A stretch of 64,000 nucleotides of DNA from Mucilaginibacter_A sp050955045 (GCA_050955045.1 JBPBQV010000004.1:1-64000), one strand, 5' to 3'. Shown: positions 8,456 through 18,054, counted from the first letter of the stretch. Numbers and translations are program-made. Notes: generated by a model from the sequence alone, not told the origin.

Positions 8456-10876
8456 ATGCCGCGCTGGTTAAAAAATATTTTAAAAACACTTGTTGTAATT
8501 GTTGGTTTGGTTGCAATTGCTGTTGTTGCTGTTTCGCTTTATATTAGCTCACACAAAAATTCTATTCTGGCCGATATTACCAAACAGTTGAACAAAAACC
8601 TGAATGGCGGAAGTTTATCTATCCAAAGTATGGACCCAACATTTTTAAGCGATTTTCCGAGGATTTCCTTATCGCTAAAAAACGTTGTTTTAAAAGATAG
8701 TTTGTGGAAAGTGCATCATCACACCTTGCTGGAAGCGCAGGAATTAAGCATTTCTGTAAACACATTTGCACTTTTTAAAGGTACTATCGAAATTTATAAA
8801 GCTGCCATCAACAAAGCAAACGTGTATTTATATACAGATTCTACCGGTTATACCAATACTTCTGTTTTTAAAAAGGAGGAAGCACCAAAAAACATCGATA
8901 AAAGCAGCAAAGGAGCTTCTACACAAATTAAGCGGATTAATTTAGATGATGTTAAGTTTGTGATGGATAACCAAAAAGGCCACAAACTATTCAACTTTAA
9001 TGCTGATGAATTAAAAGGTAAAATTGATTATCCGAGCGAAGGCTGGAAAGCAAACCTGCGTTTAAAAGTTCTGGCTAACTCTATGGCATTTAATACATTG
9101 CGTGGTAGCTTTATCAAAAACAAATTACTCGACGGTACAATTGCAGCCAGTTTTGATGAAGAAAACGGCGTGATTACTGTTGTGCCAAATACATTAAACA
9201 TTGGTAAAAATCCTTTTATCATTAGCGGAAAATTTAATACCATAAAAAATCCCGGAAGTTTTGCACTCGATATTACAGCAAACAATATTTTATGGCGGGA
9301 TGCAGCTGTATTACTGGCACCAAATATTACAGAGCATTTAAACATGTTCGATATTAAAAAACCGATAGATGTAAATGCGCTGATTGCAGGAAGTTTTAAT
9401 GCTGGCGGCGACCCAAACATAGATGTAAAATGTAAAGTAAATAACAACACGTTAACAACGCCGGTTGGTGTAGTAGATAGTTGCAGCTTTCATGCTGCTT
9501 TTACCAATGGTTTTGTAAAATCGCAGCCACTTTCTGATGAAAATTCTGCCATCAGCGTTTATCAGCTGTCTGGGAATTATGAACAGGTTCCGTTCAAAAT
9601 CGATACCGGAATCATCATGAATCTGGTAAAAACAGAAGTTCAGGGAACGCTAAAATCTCAGTTTGCGGTAAAAAGACTAAACCATTTGTTGGATGAAACC
9701 ATGAACTTTACCAACGGCAGTGCCAATTTGAACCTGAGATACAAAGCTAACGTGGTAGATTTTAAGTTTATAAAACCAGTAGTTAGCGGCGCGGTAGATA
9801 TTAGAAATGCCGATGTCAATTATATTCCGCGTAATATTCAATTTAAAAATACTTCTATCTCGCTCAATTTTGCCGGTGATGATTTGCTGCTGAAAAACAT
9901 TCATCTGCAAAGCGGTAAAAGCAATGTTTACATGGAAGGCACTGTTCGCAATTTCCTGAATTTATATTATACTGATCCGGAAAAGATATTAATTAACTGG
10001 CAAATCCGTAGTCCGGAATTGTATTTAGGTGAGTTTTTTGGCTTTTTATCCAAAAAACAAGCTGCACCAAAGAAAAAGAAAAGTAACAGTACGTTTGGAG
10101 ATCAGCTGAGTACCGTTTTGCAAAAAAGTAAAGCAGATATGCACTTGCATGTAGATAATGCCCATTATTTAAAATTTCTGGCTACCAATGTAAATGCAGA
10201 TTTATTACTTTCGGAAGCCGGAATTAATTTAAAAGATGTTGGTGCAAACTTGGCGGGCGGTTCGTTTAAATTAAACGGCAGGATAGATCAAAGAGGAAAC
10301 ACAAATCATTTTGCTGTTGTTAGTAATGTTAACAATGTGAATATCAGCAACTTTTTTTACTCCTTTAATAATTTTGGCATGAAGAGCTTCACCTACCAAA
10401 ACCTGAAAGGATTTCTCAGCTTAAACACAAGTATTGCAGGAAACGTTAGCGATCTAGGCAGTTTAATTCCTAAATCACTATTAGGAACTGTAAATTTGAA
10501 CCTGCGAAACGGTGCGTTGGTTAATTTTGCACCGATTAAAAATGTAGGCAAATTTGCATTTCCGTTCCGCGATTTGGATAATATTACGCTGGAAAACCTA
10601 AACGGCAAATTTGATATCCGCGGAGATAAAATCAAAATCAACCCAATGATGATCAATTCCAGTGTGTTAAATATGAATGTGGCTGGTATTTATTCGCTTT
10701 CTACCGGAACAAATATTGCGCTGGATGTTCCACTTCGTAACCCTAAAAAAGACGAAGATATTACCAGCAAACAGGAGAAGAACGAAAGACGGATGAGAGG
10801 AATTGTGCTGCATATCCTAGCATCAGACGGCGAAGATGGTAAGATCAAAATCGGCTGGAACAGAAACCACGATTAA
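8456..10876 (+). CDS. AsmA-like protein, membrane-anchored, periplasmic
   Basis: An 806-residue protein with one N-terminal span (residues about 10-30, TLVVIVGLVAIAVVAVSLYI). A long beta-rich body follows with the AsmA N-terminal pattern (LSIQSMDPTFLSDFPRISLS) and, near 610-780, the C-terminal AsmA region (GGSFKLNGRIDQRGN, then LNGKFDIRGDKIKINPMMI). AsmA/TamB-type proteins are long hydrophobic-groove proteins linked to lipid transport and outer-membrane assembly. The specific cargo here is unknown. It stands alone, divergent from the sigma factor gene, with 117 bases before the next gene. A dispersed-word match lies at 9492-9503. Confidence 0.85.
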   Translation: MPRWLKNILKTLVVIVGLVAIAVVAVSLYISSHKNSILADITKQLNKNLNGGSLSIQSMDPTFLSDFPRISLSLKNVVLKDSLWKVHHHTLLEAQELSISVNTFALFKGTIEIYKAAINKANVYLYTDSTGYTNTSVFKKEEAPKNIDKSSKGASTQIKRINLDDVKFVMDNQKGHKLFNFNADELKGKIDYPSEGWKANLRLKVLANSMAFNTLRGSFIKNKLLDGTIAASFDEENGVITVVPNTLNIGKNPFIISGKFNTIKNPGSFALDITANNILWRDAAVLLAPNITEHLNMFDIKKPIDVNALIAGSFNAGGDPNIDVKCKVNNNTLTTPVGVVDSCSFHAAFTNGFVKSQPLSDENSAISVYQLSGNYEQVPFKIDTGIIMNLVKTEVQGTLKSQFAVKRLNHLLDETMNFTNGSANLNLRYKANVVDFKFIKPVVSGAVDIRNADVNYIPRNIQFKNTSISLNFAGDDLLLKNIHLQSGKSNVYMEGTVRNFLNLYYTDPEKILINWQIRSPELYLGEFFGFLSKKQAAPKKKKSNSTFGDQLSTVLQKSKADMHLHVDNAHYLKFLATNVNADLLLSEAGINLKDVGANLAGGSFKLNGRIDQRGNTNHFAVVSNVNNVNISNFFYSFNNFGMKSFTYQNLKGFLSLNTSIAGNVSDLGSLIPKSLLGTVNLNLRNGALVNFAPIKNVGKFAFPFRDLDNITLENLNGKFDIRGDKIKINPMMINSSVLNMNVAGIYSLSTGTNIALDVPLRNPKKDEDITSKQEKNERRMRGIVLHILASDGEDGKIKIGWNRNHD

Positions 10877-10993
10877 TTTAATGCTTCTTTCATTACCTAA
10901 ATTTGGTTGATAAAAGAAGTATTGCTTTTAAATTTTTGTAGATAACTACTTTTATCATGCTGTTTTTATCATCTAAAAACTATATTTAGAGAT

Positions 10994-12250
10994 ATGAAAA
11001 AAGCATTTCTACTTGTTTGTCTGTCATTTTTAATCTTGTTTTCTGCTAATGCACAAAAGCTGGTGTTACTGAAACCAGACCGTGTTTTTGATGGAAAAGA
11101 TATGCACGAAGGCTGGCTGGTTTTACTTAAAGACAATCGCATTGAAGCTGCCGGAATTCCGGAATCCGTTAAAATCCCGGCAAATATAGAAACAATTGAT
11201 TTAAAAGGTTTAACACTTTTGCCCGGTTTGATTGAAGGACATTCGCATTTATTCCTTCATCCATACAATGAAACGCCCTGGAATGATCAGGTTTTGACTG
11301 AAAGCCGTGCCGAGCGTACCGCAAGAGCAGTTGTACATGCCAAAGCAACTTTGCTGGCTGGTTTTACCACCGTTCGGGATTTAGGAACAGAAGGTGCTGG
11401 TTATGATGATGTAGGTTTAAAAGCCGCTATTGATAAAGGCGTTATTCCTGGTCCGCGGATGTTGGTTGCTACACGCGCCATTGTTGCAACAGGCAGTTAC
11501 GGGCCAAAAAGTGCTGTAACAGAAGCCGTCCTTCCAAAAGGAGCCGAAGAAGCTGACGGTTTGGACGGTATTACGCATGTTGTGCGGTCTCAGATTGGTT
11601 TTGGTGCAGATGTTATCAAACTGTATGCTGATTATCGCTGGGGAGTTGATGGTACAGCAGCGCCAACTTTTACCGAAGACGAACTAAAAATGGCTGTAAA
11701 AGTTGCCAACAGCAGCGCCCGAACAGTTGCCGTACATTCCGGCACAACAGAAGGTTTGCGCGGCGCCATCAATGCTGGTGTTACCACCATAGAACACGGC
11801 GACGGCGGTACACCGGCATTATTTAAACTGATGAAAGAAAAAGGTATTGCCCTTTGCCCTACGCTTGCTGCTACAGAATCTATTGCTGGTTACAAAGGTT
11901 GGAAAAAAGGCATTGACCCGGAAACGCCAGGCATCAAACACAAACATCAAATTTTTACGGAAGCCTTAAAAGCCGGTGTTATTATTTGCATGGGCGGCGA
12001 TGTAGGCGTGTTTACGCACGGCGATAACGCCAAAGAAATGCTGCTGATGGCAGAATACGGCATGAAACCAATTGATGTGTTCCGATCTGCAACTTCGGTT
12101 AATGCTGATGTTTTTAAACTGAAAGATTTAGGGTTGATTAAAGCTGGTTTTCTGGCAGATTTAGTTGCGGTGGAAGGTAATCCGCTTAACGATATTAAGG
12201 CGATAAAAGAAGTATCGATGGTTTGGAAAGATGGGAAGCGAGTTAGGTAG
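10994..12250 (+). CDS. secreted amidohydrolase-family protein (imidazolonepropionase/dipeptidase-like)
   Basis: 418 residues with signal peptide MKKAFLLVCLSFLILFSANA. Metal-dependent hydrolase features are the HxH pair in GHSHLFLH (about residue 84), a lysine in DVIKLYAD (about 209), histidines in VAVHSGT and TIEHGDGG (about 250-272), and the aspartate in CMGGDVG (about 335). The C-terminus returns to the small beta domain (LADLVAVEGNPL). Relatives are annotated as Xaa-Pro dipeptidases or prolidase-like amidohydrolases, with true substrates often unproven. Signal and context place it in the periplasm. The 3' end carries a dispersed-word copy at 12204-12215, coding for part of AIKEVS. Confidence 0.87.
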   Translation: MKKAFLLVCLSFLILFSANAQKLVLLKPDRVFDGKDMHEGWLVLLKDNRIEAAGIPESVKIPANIETIDLKGLTLLPGLIEGHSHLFLHPYNETPWNDQVLTESRAERTARAVVHAKATLLAGFTTVRDLGTEGAGYDDVGLKAAIDKGVIPGPRMLVATRAIVATGSYGPKSAVTEAVLPKGAEEADGLDGITHVVRSQIGFGADVIKLYADYRWGVDGTAAPTFTEDELKMAVKVANSSARTVAVHSGTTEGLRGAINAGVTTIEHGDGGTPALFKLMKEKGIALCPTLAATESIAGYKGWKKGIDPETPGIKHKHQIFTEALKAGVIICMGGDVGVFTHGDNAKEMLLMAEYGMKPIDVFRSATSVNADVFKLKDLGLIKAGFLADLVAVEGNPLNDIKAIKEVSMVWKDGKRVR

Positions 12251-12336
12251 AATTAAATAATCCGTTATTAATATTAGATTTACAATAAGACTCTCAATTA
12301 AATATCCTATTCCTATTATTGAATATAAATAATTGA

Positions 12337-12918
12337 ATGAATTTAAGCAGTAATCAAATTAAAGCAACTTTCGTTTTTATAATTGGTTCAATTATAATTT
12401 CTGTAATTTATTATAACTTAAGAACAGAATTAAAAAATATTGTAAACTTTTTTACTCTTTACGGTACTTTTGCTTCATTATTTGGGTTATGGCTAGCTTA
12501 CCTGCAAATTCAGAGCATTAAAGAAACTAGTGAGGAAACTAAAAAAGCTGTTGAAAGCTCATTACTGAGGATAAACAAAGTATTATCTATTTCAGAAATT
12601 TCAAAAGCTTCAAAGGTTATTCAAGAAATTCAAACATCTATTCTAAATGATAAAAGTGAATTAGCTTTAATAAGAATGAAAGATTTGAAACAAATACTGA
12701 TACAAGTAAAGTTTAATGGCGATTTAGTCGAATACACAAGCCATGAATCTTATAATCAACATATTACTGATCTTAGTATTGATATTAATAATATTAATGA
12801 CTTGCTCTTAGGTAAAAAACTCGGCGTAAATTTTTCAAAAATAAATCAGAATTTGGAAAATCTTATTACTGTTTTAATAGAATTTGAGAACAAATTAAAA
12901 TTTGAAAGACATGACTGA
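12337..12918 (+). CDS. two-span membrane protein of unknown function
   Basis: 193 residues. Two hydrophobic spans near the N-terminus (about 9-27, VFIIGSIIISVIYY, and about 37-55, FFTLYGTFASLFGLWLAY) are followed by a mainly helical, charged region (QIQSIKETSEETKKAVESS and on) likely to form a coiled coil in the cytoplasm. I recognise no family. It is visibly richer in A and T than its neighbours and overlaps the next gene by 8 bases, so the two form a small module. Such two-gene membrane-plus-soluble units are common in accessory DNA. Confidence 0.65.
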   Translation: MNLSSNQIKATFVFIIGSIIISVIYYNLRTELKNIVNFFTLYGTFASLFGLWLAYLQIQSIKETSEETKKAVESSLLRINKVLSISEISKASKVIQEIQTSILNDKSELALIRMKDLKQILIQVKFNGDLVEYTSHESYNQHITDLSIDINNINDLLLGKKLGVNFSKINQNLENLITVLIEFENKLKFERHD

Positions 12919-13291
12919 AAACTTCACTTCACTAATTGAGAAATTAAAAAATAAAACAGTCTCAAAACAGGCTATATGGTCTAAAACTAGTCGTGATAAT
13001 GAATTTAAATTAGAATTACAGAAAGGCGCAATAACAATTGATAGTTGGGAGGATAATAATGTTGACTTTGTTGATTTAAACATTATGAACGAAAATGGCG
13101 AAATTATAGATAGAGCTTACTTTCATTCTAGTGATAGAGTTGATTACAAAACTTTACTTGACTTGCATAGCTCGGCTAAGCGAGCTTATTTTAAAGTTGA
13201 CGAAACTATAAAAAATATATTTGATGAATTAGATAGTAAAAACGTTGTGGGAAAAGAAAGAAGATCTGATGATGATGATTTACTTTTTTAA
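12911..13291 (+). CDS. small soluble protein of unknown function
   Basis: 126 residues from the ATG at 12911 (MTENFTSLIEKLKNKTVSKQ). An in-frame TTG at 12902 would add three residues. The predicted protein is acidic, ends in a charged tail (KERRSDDDDLLF) and contains a strand-rich middle (ITIDSWEDNNVDFVDLNIM). No signal peptide or span is seen. It overlaps the membrane protein gene before it and shares its A/T-rich composition, so the two are probably co-expressed and may be partners. I do not recognise the family. Confidence 0.6.
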   Translation: MTENFTSLIEKLKNKTVSKQAIWSKTSRDNEFKLELQKGAITIDSWEDNNVDFVDLNIMNENGEIIDRAYFHSSDRVDYKTLLDLHSSAKRAYFKVDETIKNIFDELDSKNVVGKERRSDDDDLLF

Positions 13292-13424
13292 ATTAGAATT
13301 ACCTTACCTCATCCCTTCAACAGGTAATATTTATAAATATTGAAAGTAGACATAATAATTAGCGGAAAAATAGCAATTCAATTAACTATAAACTTTATTT
13401 ACAAAAGTCCGTAAAAAATTTTAT

Positions 13425-14297
13425 CTAGTGCAAACCCTTCCGTTTAAGCAAACCACCAGTAGTATCATCAATACTTTGCTGCACAATAAAGGCCGAAGGA
13501 TCAATTTTTAAAATCTGCTGTTTGATTAAAGGAATTTCCAATCGCGTGGCAACTGTAAAAACTATATCCCGCGGATCATTAATCTGGCCATCTTTTCCAT
13601 AACCACTTTTACCCTGATAAATGGTTACGCCACGACCCAAATTTTCGGTAATCATCATGCGTATCGTTTCGCTTTTGGTTGATATAACTGTAATGCCCGT
13701 ATATTGCTCAATTCCGTTCAATATAAAATCAATCATTTTAGAAGCGGCCAGATAAGTAAGAATAGAATACAAAGCAGATTCGATCCCCAGAAAAAATGCT
13801 GCTGCCGAGAAAATCACAACGTTTAAGATCAATATTACATCGCTTACTTTAAACAACTGCATTTTTTTGCTCACTAATAAAGCTGCAATTTCGGTTCCGT
13901 CCAGCACTGCACCTCCGCGAATTGCTAAGCCTATTCCTACACCAATAAATAAGCCGCCGAATACGGCTGTTAACAGTTTATCAGGCGTAATATCCGGAAA
14001 ATGAATAAAAGCCAGGCAAAGCGCTAATCCGGCAATAGCTAAAGCACTTTTTATAGCAAATACGTTACCCAGCTTACTATAACCTAATATCAGGAATGGA
14101 ATGTTGATTACAAAAATCAGGATAGAGATGGGAATACTTGTTACATCTGCTATCAGCATAGATATTCCGGTAACGCCACCGTCAATAAAACGGCTCGACA
14201 GTAAAAATCCTTTCAAACCTACGCTGGCTGATAATATGCCCAACATTATCAATACCGCATCTGCTAAAGTGCTTTTCAGGGTAATTTTTGCTTCCAT
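13425..14297 (-). CDS. YitT family membrane protein
   Basis: About 290 residues. The first 200 hold five or six hydrophobic spans with the DUF161/YitT pattern (FLLSSRFIDGGVTGISMLI near 30, then GLAIRGGAVLDGTEIAALL near 130). The last 80 form the cytoplasmic DUF2179 domain (YTGITVISTKSETIRMMI, then FTVATRLEIPLIKQQILKID). YitT proteins are widespread inner-membrane proteins of uncertain role. I chose ATG 14297; a TTG two codons upstream also opens the frame. It is convergent with the orphan module and divergent from the cytochrome gene. Confidence 0.88.
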   Translation of the reverse strand: MEAKITLKSTLADAVLIMLGILSASVGLKGFLLSSRFIDGGVTGISMLIADVTSIPISILIFVINIPFLILGYSKLGNVFAIKSALAIAGLALCLAFIHFPDITPDKLLTAVFGGLFIGVGIGLAIRGGAVLDGTEIAALLVSKKMQLFKVSDVILILNVVIFSAAAFFLGIESALYSILTYLAASKMIDFILNGIEQYTGITVISTKSETIRMMITENLGRGVTIYQGKSGYGKDGQINDPRDIVFTVATRLEIPLIKQQILKIDPSAFIVQQSIDDTTGGLLKRKGLH

Positions 14298-14487
14298 ATC
14301 CAAATATAGTTTATCCGGCTATAGGTTAGTGGTTTTATTACGCTGTAACTTCAATAACTTGGATTGCGTTAAATTAACCGGAATAATAAATCCATTAACT
14401 ATTTAGATTGATTTTTTTCGTTTCAAGCTTTTTCAACTTTATAAATTAAGCTTAATTATTCTAAATTGCTTCACTAAATTTTATGAA

Positions 14488-14901
14488 ATGATTAAGCCAA
14501 AAAGTATTGTTTTTACCTTGTTGATTACGGCCATTGCTGCAATGGGCGCAACAGTGAATATGCAGGAAATAATTCTGCCGAAGCGTAATTTAAAAGTGTT
14601 ACCAAAAAATATCAGCAAGGATGATTTAAATAAAGTGATGGACGAATGGAAAGTAGCTTTAGGTGTAAAATGTAATTTTTGCCATGCCGCAACAGCAGAT
14701 AATCCGCGAAAAATGGATTGGGCAAGTGATGCCAAACCCGAAAAAGAAATGGCGCGCCAGATGTACACGATGAATGCCAAAATCAACAAAAAGTATTTTC
14801 ATACTAAAAAAGGTGCTGATGGCATGATGGCTATGCAGGCTGTAAACTGCAACACCTGCCATCATGGTGAGGCACATCCGGAAATAAAAGAAGGCAAATA
14901 A
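14488..14901 (+). CDS. small exported c-type cytochrome with two CXXCH sites
   Basis: 137 residues. The N-terminal hydrophobic stretch (VFTLLITAIAAMGATV) fits a signal or anchor. Two heme-attachment motifs are visible, CNFCH near residue 63 and CNTCH near 124, with a methionine-rich stretch between. The pattern KVMDEWKVALGVKCNFCH matches small Bacteroidota proteins related to the photosynthetic reaction centre cytochrome c subunit family. It probably carries electrons in the periplasm; partners are not visible here. A clear terminator follows at 14930. Confidence 0.85.
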   Translation: MIKPKSIVFTLLITAIAAMGATVNMQEIILPKRNLKVLPKNISKDDLNKVMDEWKVALGVKCNFCHAATADNPRKMDWASDAKPEKEMARQMYTMNAKINKKYFHTKKGADGMMAMQAVNCNTCHHGEAHPEIKEGK

Positions 14902-14929
14902 AAATTTGATTTAAACTTTTACTGTATAA

Positions 14930-14961
14930 AAAACCCTCTGCTAATGATAGTTGAGGGTTTT
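14930..14961 (+). terminator. Rho-independent terminator after the cytochrome gene
   Basis: Nine-base arms (AAAACCCTC and GAGGGTTTT) flank a 14-base loop, with further Ts after. It starts 29 bases past the cytochrome stop. Confidence 0.8.
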
Positions 14962-14988
14962 GCTTTTGTAAGAAGATTTTTAAACCCG

Positions 14989-15078
14989 ACTTCTTTACCC
15001 AGCCCGTTTCCTGCCATCTTCTACTAAATAAAAATTTTTTAAAACTAGCCAAAATCGACTGGTTTACTAGCGTAATTT
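14989..15078 (-). pseudogene. decayed copy of the 3' end of the M23 peptidase gene
   Basis: Bases 14989-15052 align with 16670-16733, the last 22 codons of the M23 peptidase gene, at roughly four matches in five; weaker similarity runs on to about 15078. Read on minus, it encodes ILASFKKFLF and then ETGWVKK in two frames, against ILAGFEGFYL and ETGWVRK in the intact gene. A one-base deletion in the GGCAAGG segment shifts the frame. Both copies have the same orientation and together bracket the KAP NTPase gene. Confidence 0.8.
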
Positions 15079-15120
15079 TATTAATGTTTTTTTATAGCTA
15101 CCTTTTGCTTTTAAACCGAT

Positions 15121-16650
15121 ATGACTAAAATTTTAAATAACAAAGAACTTGGCAACTATAAAGAAGAAGATCAATTCAATTTTATAGTCAAAGCTGATGC
15201 AATAAAATATTTTTTAGAGTTTAATACAGAATCTTTAGAAATCAATAAGATGTTGGTTTTATATGGAGATTGGGGAAGCGGTAAAACTTCTTTGATGAAG
15301 CATATCGAAAAAGAAATTAATAAAAATATCTACAAAACAATTTTCTTTCATGCTTGGGAACATGAAAAAGACGAAAATCTGGCTTTGTCTTTATGTGATG
15401 CTTTGACTGATTGTGTGAAAGACAATACCTCTGAAATTGTAAAAGATTTTATGAAAGCTGCATTGTTAACTTTTAAAAGTTTTGCAAGTGGTATTACTTT
15501 AAAATCTTCTGCTCTTTTATCAGGTCTTGGATTAGAATTTGAGTTTTCAGGTGAAAAATATATTGAAGCTATTGACAAAGCATTAGAAAGTAAAACAGAG
15601 CCATCTTTCTTTATTAAAAATTCAAAATTTAAAGAAAAATTTAGAGCAGTAGAAGATTTAATTATAAAGGATTCTGGTGCTCAAAAAATATTAGTTTTTG
15701 TAGATGACTTGGATAGATGTGAACCAGAAAACGTACTAAATTTAATAACTGCTTTAAAGCTATTTTTTACTTATGGTGATAAAACAGTTTTCTTTAGCGG
15801 AATGGATAAAGAAGCTGTTACGAAAGCAGTAAAAACTAAATACAAGGATGTAGTAAAAGCAGAAGAATACTTGGAAAAGGTTTTTGATATTGCCTTTAAC
15901 ATGCCCAAAACCTTTATTCTAACTAAAATGCTAGAACCACATTTCGACGGAAGTTTTATATCTATTGATAGAAATGTTTTTAAAAATACAGATATAATCG
16001 AGGATTTATTGCAGACTATTGGATTTACAAATCCTCGCCACATAAAGAAAGTCTTAAGTAAATATGAAATTTTAAAATCATTTAAAGTTCTTCAAAGTGT
16101 ACCAAATGATTTCAAAAAAATAATTCCCAACATTCTTGATCTTGATAAGTCAGGAAATATATTTGAAACAATTTATTGTTTATTCTTTATCATTTTGTAT
16201 GAGTTCTATCTAAATGAATTTAAAGAAATTGAAGATTATGATGAAAAAATGTCAAGATATATTGAACCAGCGTTAAACTTTTTAAAAGAGACAAAAGAGG
16301 ACTACAAATATTCTACTACCATATTATTTATTGATGATCAATACAAAATTGAAGATGTTAAAATTAAATCTATTAAAGAAATATTTACTAAAGTTAAAAA
16401 TGAGTCTAATGGTATTAGTAAATTAACTTTCACAAGTTTTTTATTAATATTTGCTCATATGCATCCAAAGTTTTTAGAAGTAGGTTATGGAGTAAATGAT
16501 TCATCGTTTCTAAATTCATTTAATGATAATAATATTCTTAGCTTATTTTGCAAATTTCTTATTAAATATGAAAAGGATATTATGAATCCTGTTAATCAAA
16601 CGGATTATATTTTATGGAACCTTTTTTCGATGGTTAAATATCTGCTTTAA
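15121..16650 (+). CDS. KAP family P-loop NTPase
   Basis: 509 residues. Walker A YGDWGSGKT is at residues 48-56 and a Walker B-type strand KILVFVDDLDRCEPENVLNL at about 189-208, both characteristic of KAP (Kidins220/ARMS and PifA) NTPases. A weakly hydrophobic segment between them (FASGITLKSSALLSGLGL, about 120) may be the reduced membrane insert usual in the family. The C-terminal 250 residues are helical and unrecognised. Several bacterial KAP proteins, including plasmid F PifA, affect phage growth, so a defence role is plausible but inferred. The gene is much richer in A/T than its flanks, ends 18 bases before the M23 gene's 3' end, and lies between two copies of that 3' end. This suggests acquisition by transfer. 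Confidence 0.82.
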   Translation: MTKILNNKELGNYKEEDQFNFIVKADAIKYFLEFNTESLEINKMLVLYGDWGSGKTSLMKHIEKEINKNIYKTIFFHAWEHEKDENLALSLCDALTDCVKDNTSEIVKDFMKAALLTFKSFASGITLKSSALLSGLGLEFEFSGEKYIEAIDKALESKTEPSFFIKNSKFKEKFRAVEDLIIKDSGAQKILVFVDDLDRCEPENVLNLITALKLFFTYGDKTVFFSGMDKEAVTKAVKTKYKDVVKAEEYLEKVFDIAFNMPKTFILTKMLEPHFDGSFISIDRNVFKNTDIIEDLLQTIGFTNPRHIKKVLSKYEILKSFKVLQSVPNDFKKIIPNILDLDKSGNIFETIYCLFFIILYEFYLNEFKEIEDYDEKMSRYIEPALNFLKETKEDYKYSTTILFIDDQYKIEDVKIKSIKEIFTKVKNESNGISKLTFTSFLLIFAHMHPKFLEVGYGVNDSSFLNSFNDNNILSLFCKFLIKYEKDIMNPVNQTDYILWNLFSMVKYLL

Positions 16651-16667
16651 TGAATCTTTCTCCTACC

Positions 16668-17987
16668 CTACTTCCTCACCCAACCTGTTTCCTTGCCATC
16701 TTCCACCAAATAAAAACCTTCAAAACCAGCCAATATGTTTACTGGTTTTCCTGCTGTTAAAATCAGCTTTTTAGGTGATAAAGTATCCGGTTGATTATAC
16801 AAAGCTTGTGCTGTTTTTAAGGTATATTTTCTTAATGGCGCACTAACGGCATCAACCGCTTTACTGCTTAAATAACCAGCCTGCCCGTTGGGTAGCGTTA
16901 CTTTATAATAATTTCCGGCGGCCGCATCTACATGCAAAGCTGTTCCTTCGGGTAATGCTTCTTTTACCAATGATTTTTCAGTAGGCGAATTGTATAATTT
17001 GCTGCGGTTATCCGTTCGTACAGTTGCATTCAGGTTCTTTAAAGATGCGGTAATCGGTTCAGGCTTTTTAGTAATTGGCGCAACAAACGTAAGCGGATTT
17101 ACTGCGCCGCCATTGGTATAAATACCAAAATGCAAATGTGAAGGCGTAGTGCGCGCATTGCCGGTATTACCAACCAAACCAACTGTATCGCCAATCATTA
17201 CATGCTGACCGTTGTGCACCAACTGCGAATCCAAGTGTGCATAATACAACGTATAATCGGCATCATCCGGACGCAGAAAAACTACTTTTCCGCCTAACTT
17301 ATTTTCGCTTGGCTGCACTGTTCCGTTTGCACCAGCCAAAGCTGGTGTTCCTTTTTTGGCGAAAATATCTATGCCTTCGTGTTTACGAATTCCAGCATCA
17401 CGATCTACACCATATAAACTGCCAATGTTTGGATTGCCGGATTCTGCCACCGGAAAAGATAATGACGGTCCGGATTGTATCGTTAACGTATATTCACCGC
17501 TGCGCAATAATTCTGGTTGTAAACGAAGCAAATAAGTTCCGGCCTGTTTTACTTCAACAATTAAAAGTTTTCCGGTGGTATCCGCGGAAGCCAGTACGCG
17601 GTTTAAATTGCTTTGCTGCCAAACATCCATAAAAACATTGAAATTTTGTGTGGGATTTTTGCTGAGGCTGATGTATAGCTTCTCGCCTCTTTTACCTTCA
17701 AACTGGAAGGTTGCAGCTTGAATCAGCTCCGCAGCAAAAAAACCGGTTTCTTTATATGGAGTGCTGATTTTTAAAGCTTTACTCAAACTTTGATCAGCCG
17801 TTTGCAGCCACTCGCTGCCCATGGCGGTTTGCTGCAAACCAGCAGTTTTTAAACGTGTTCCATAAGTTTCGTGCGGAGACATTTTTTTGAACAATCCGGC
17901 CGGGCCAATGCTGTTACACGAAAAAATTACCGATAAAAGAAGCATCGCCAGAAAGCTTCGTGTTTTATATTGAAAAAAAAAGTTCAT
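16668..17987 (-). CDS. M23 family peptidoglycan peptidase, lipoprotein with SH3 domains
   Basis: 439 residues. A lipoprotein signal ends at C24 (LLLSVIFSCNS). Residues 50-170 resemble a pre-peptidase beta domain. The LytM/M23 zinc-peptidase core follows, with HEGID near 202-206 and HLHFGIY near 284 as metal ligands. Residues 300-439 hold two SH3-like repeats (YKVTLPNGQAGYLSSKAV, and the terminal YLVEDGKETGWVRK). It would cut peptide cross-links of peptidoglycan at the envelope. Its last codons are duplicated in decayed form on the far side of the KAP gene. Dispersed-word copies lie in the frame at 16955 and 17934, the latter in the signal peptide. Confidence 0.9.
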   Translation of the reverse strand: MNFFFQYKTRSFLAMLLLSVIFSCNSIGPAGLFKKMSPHETYGTRLKTAGLQQTAMGSEWLQTADQSLSKALKISTPYKETGFFAAELIQAATFQFEGKRGEKLYISLSKNPTQNFNVFMDVWQQSNLNRVLASADTTGKLLIVEVKQAGTYLLRLQPELLRSGEYTLTIQSGPSLSFPVAESGNPNIGSLYGVDRDAGIRKHEGIDIFAKKGTPALAGANGTVQPSENKLGGKVVFLRPDDADYTLYYAHLDSQLVHNGQHVMIGDTVGLVGNTGNARTTPSHLHFGIYTNGGAVNPLTFVAPITKKPEPITASLKNLNATVRTDNRSKLYNSPTEKSLVKEALPEGTALHVDAAAGNYYKVTLPNGQAGYLSSKAVDAVSAPLRKYTLKTAQALYNQPDTLSPKKLILTAGKPVNILAGFEGFYLVEDGKETGWVRK

Positions 17988-18054
17988 AGTTAAAGTTTAC
18001 TGTAGATTTTAACCTTTTTAAGCAGATGAATGTTTGTTTTCAAAGTCGCCGTGT

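Noticed and set aside
15121..16650. KAP gene as part of an established named defence system
   Set aside because: Only a single gene is present with no recognised partner, so no named system can be assigned.
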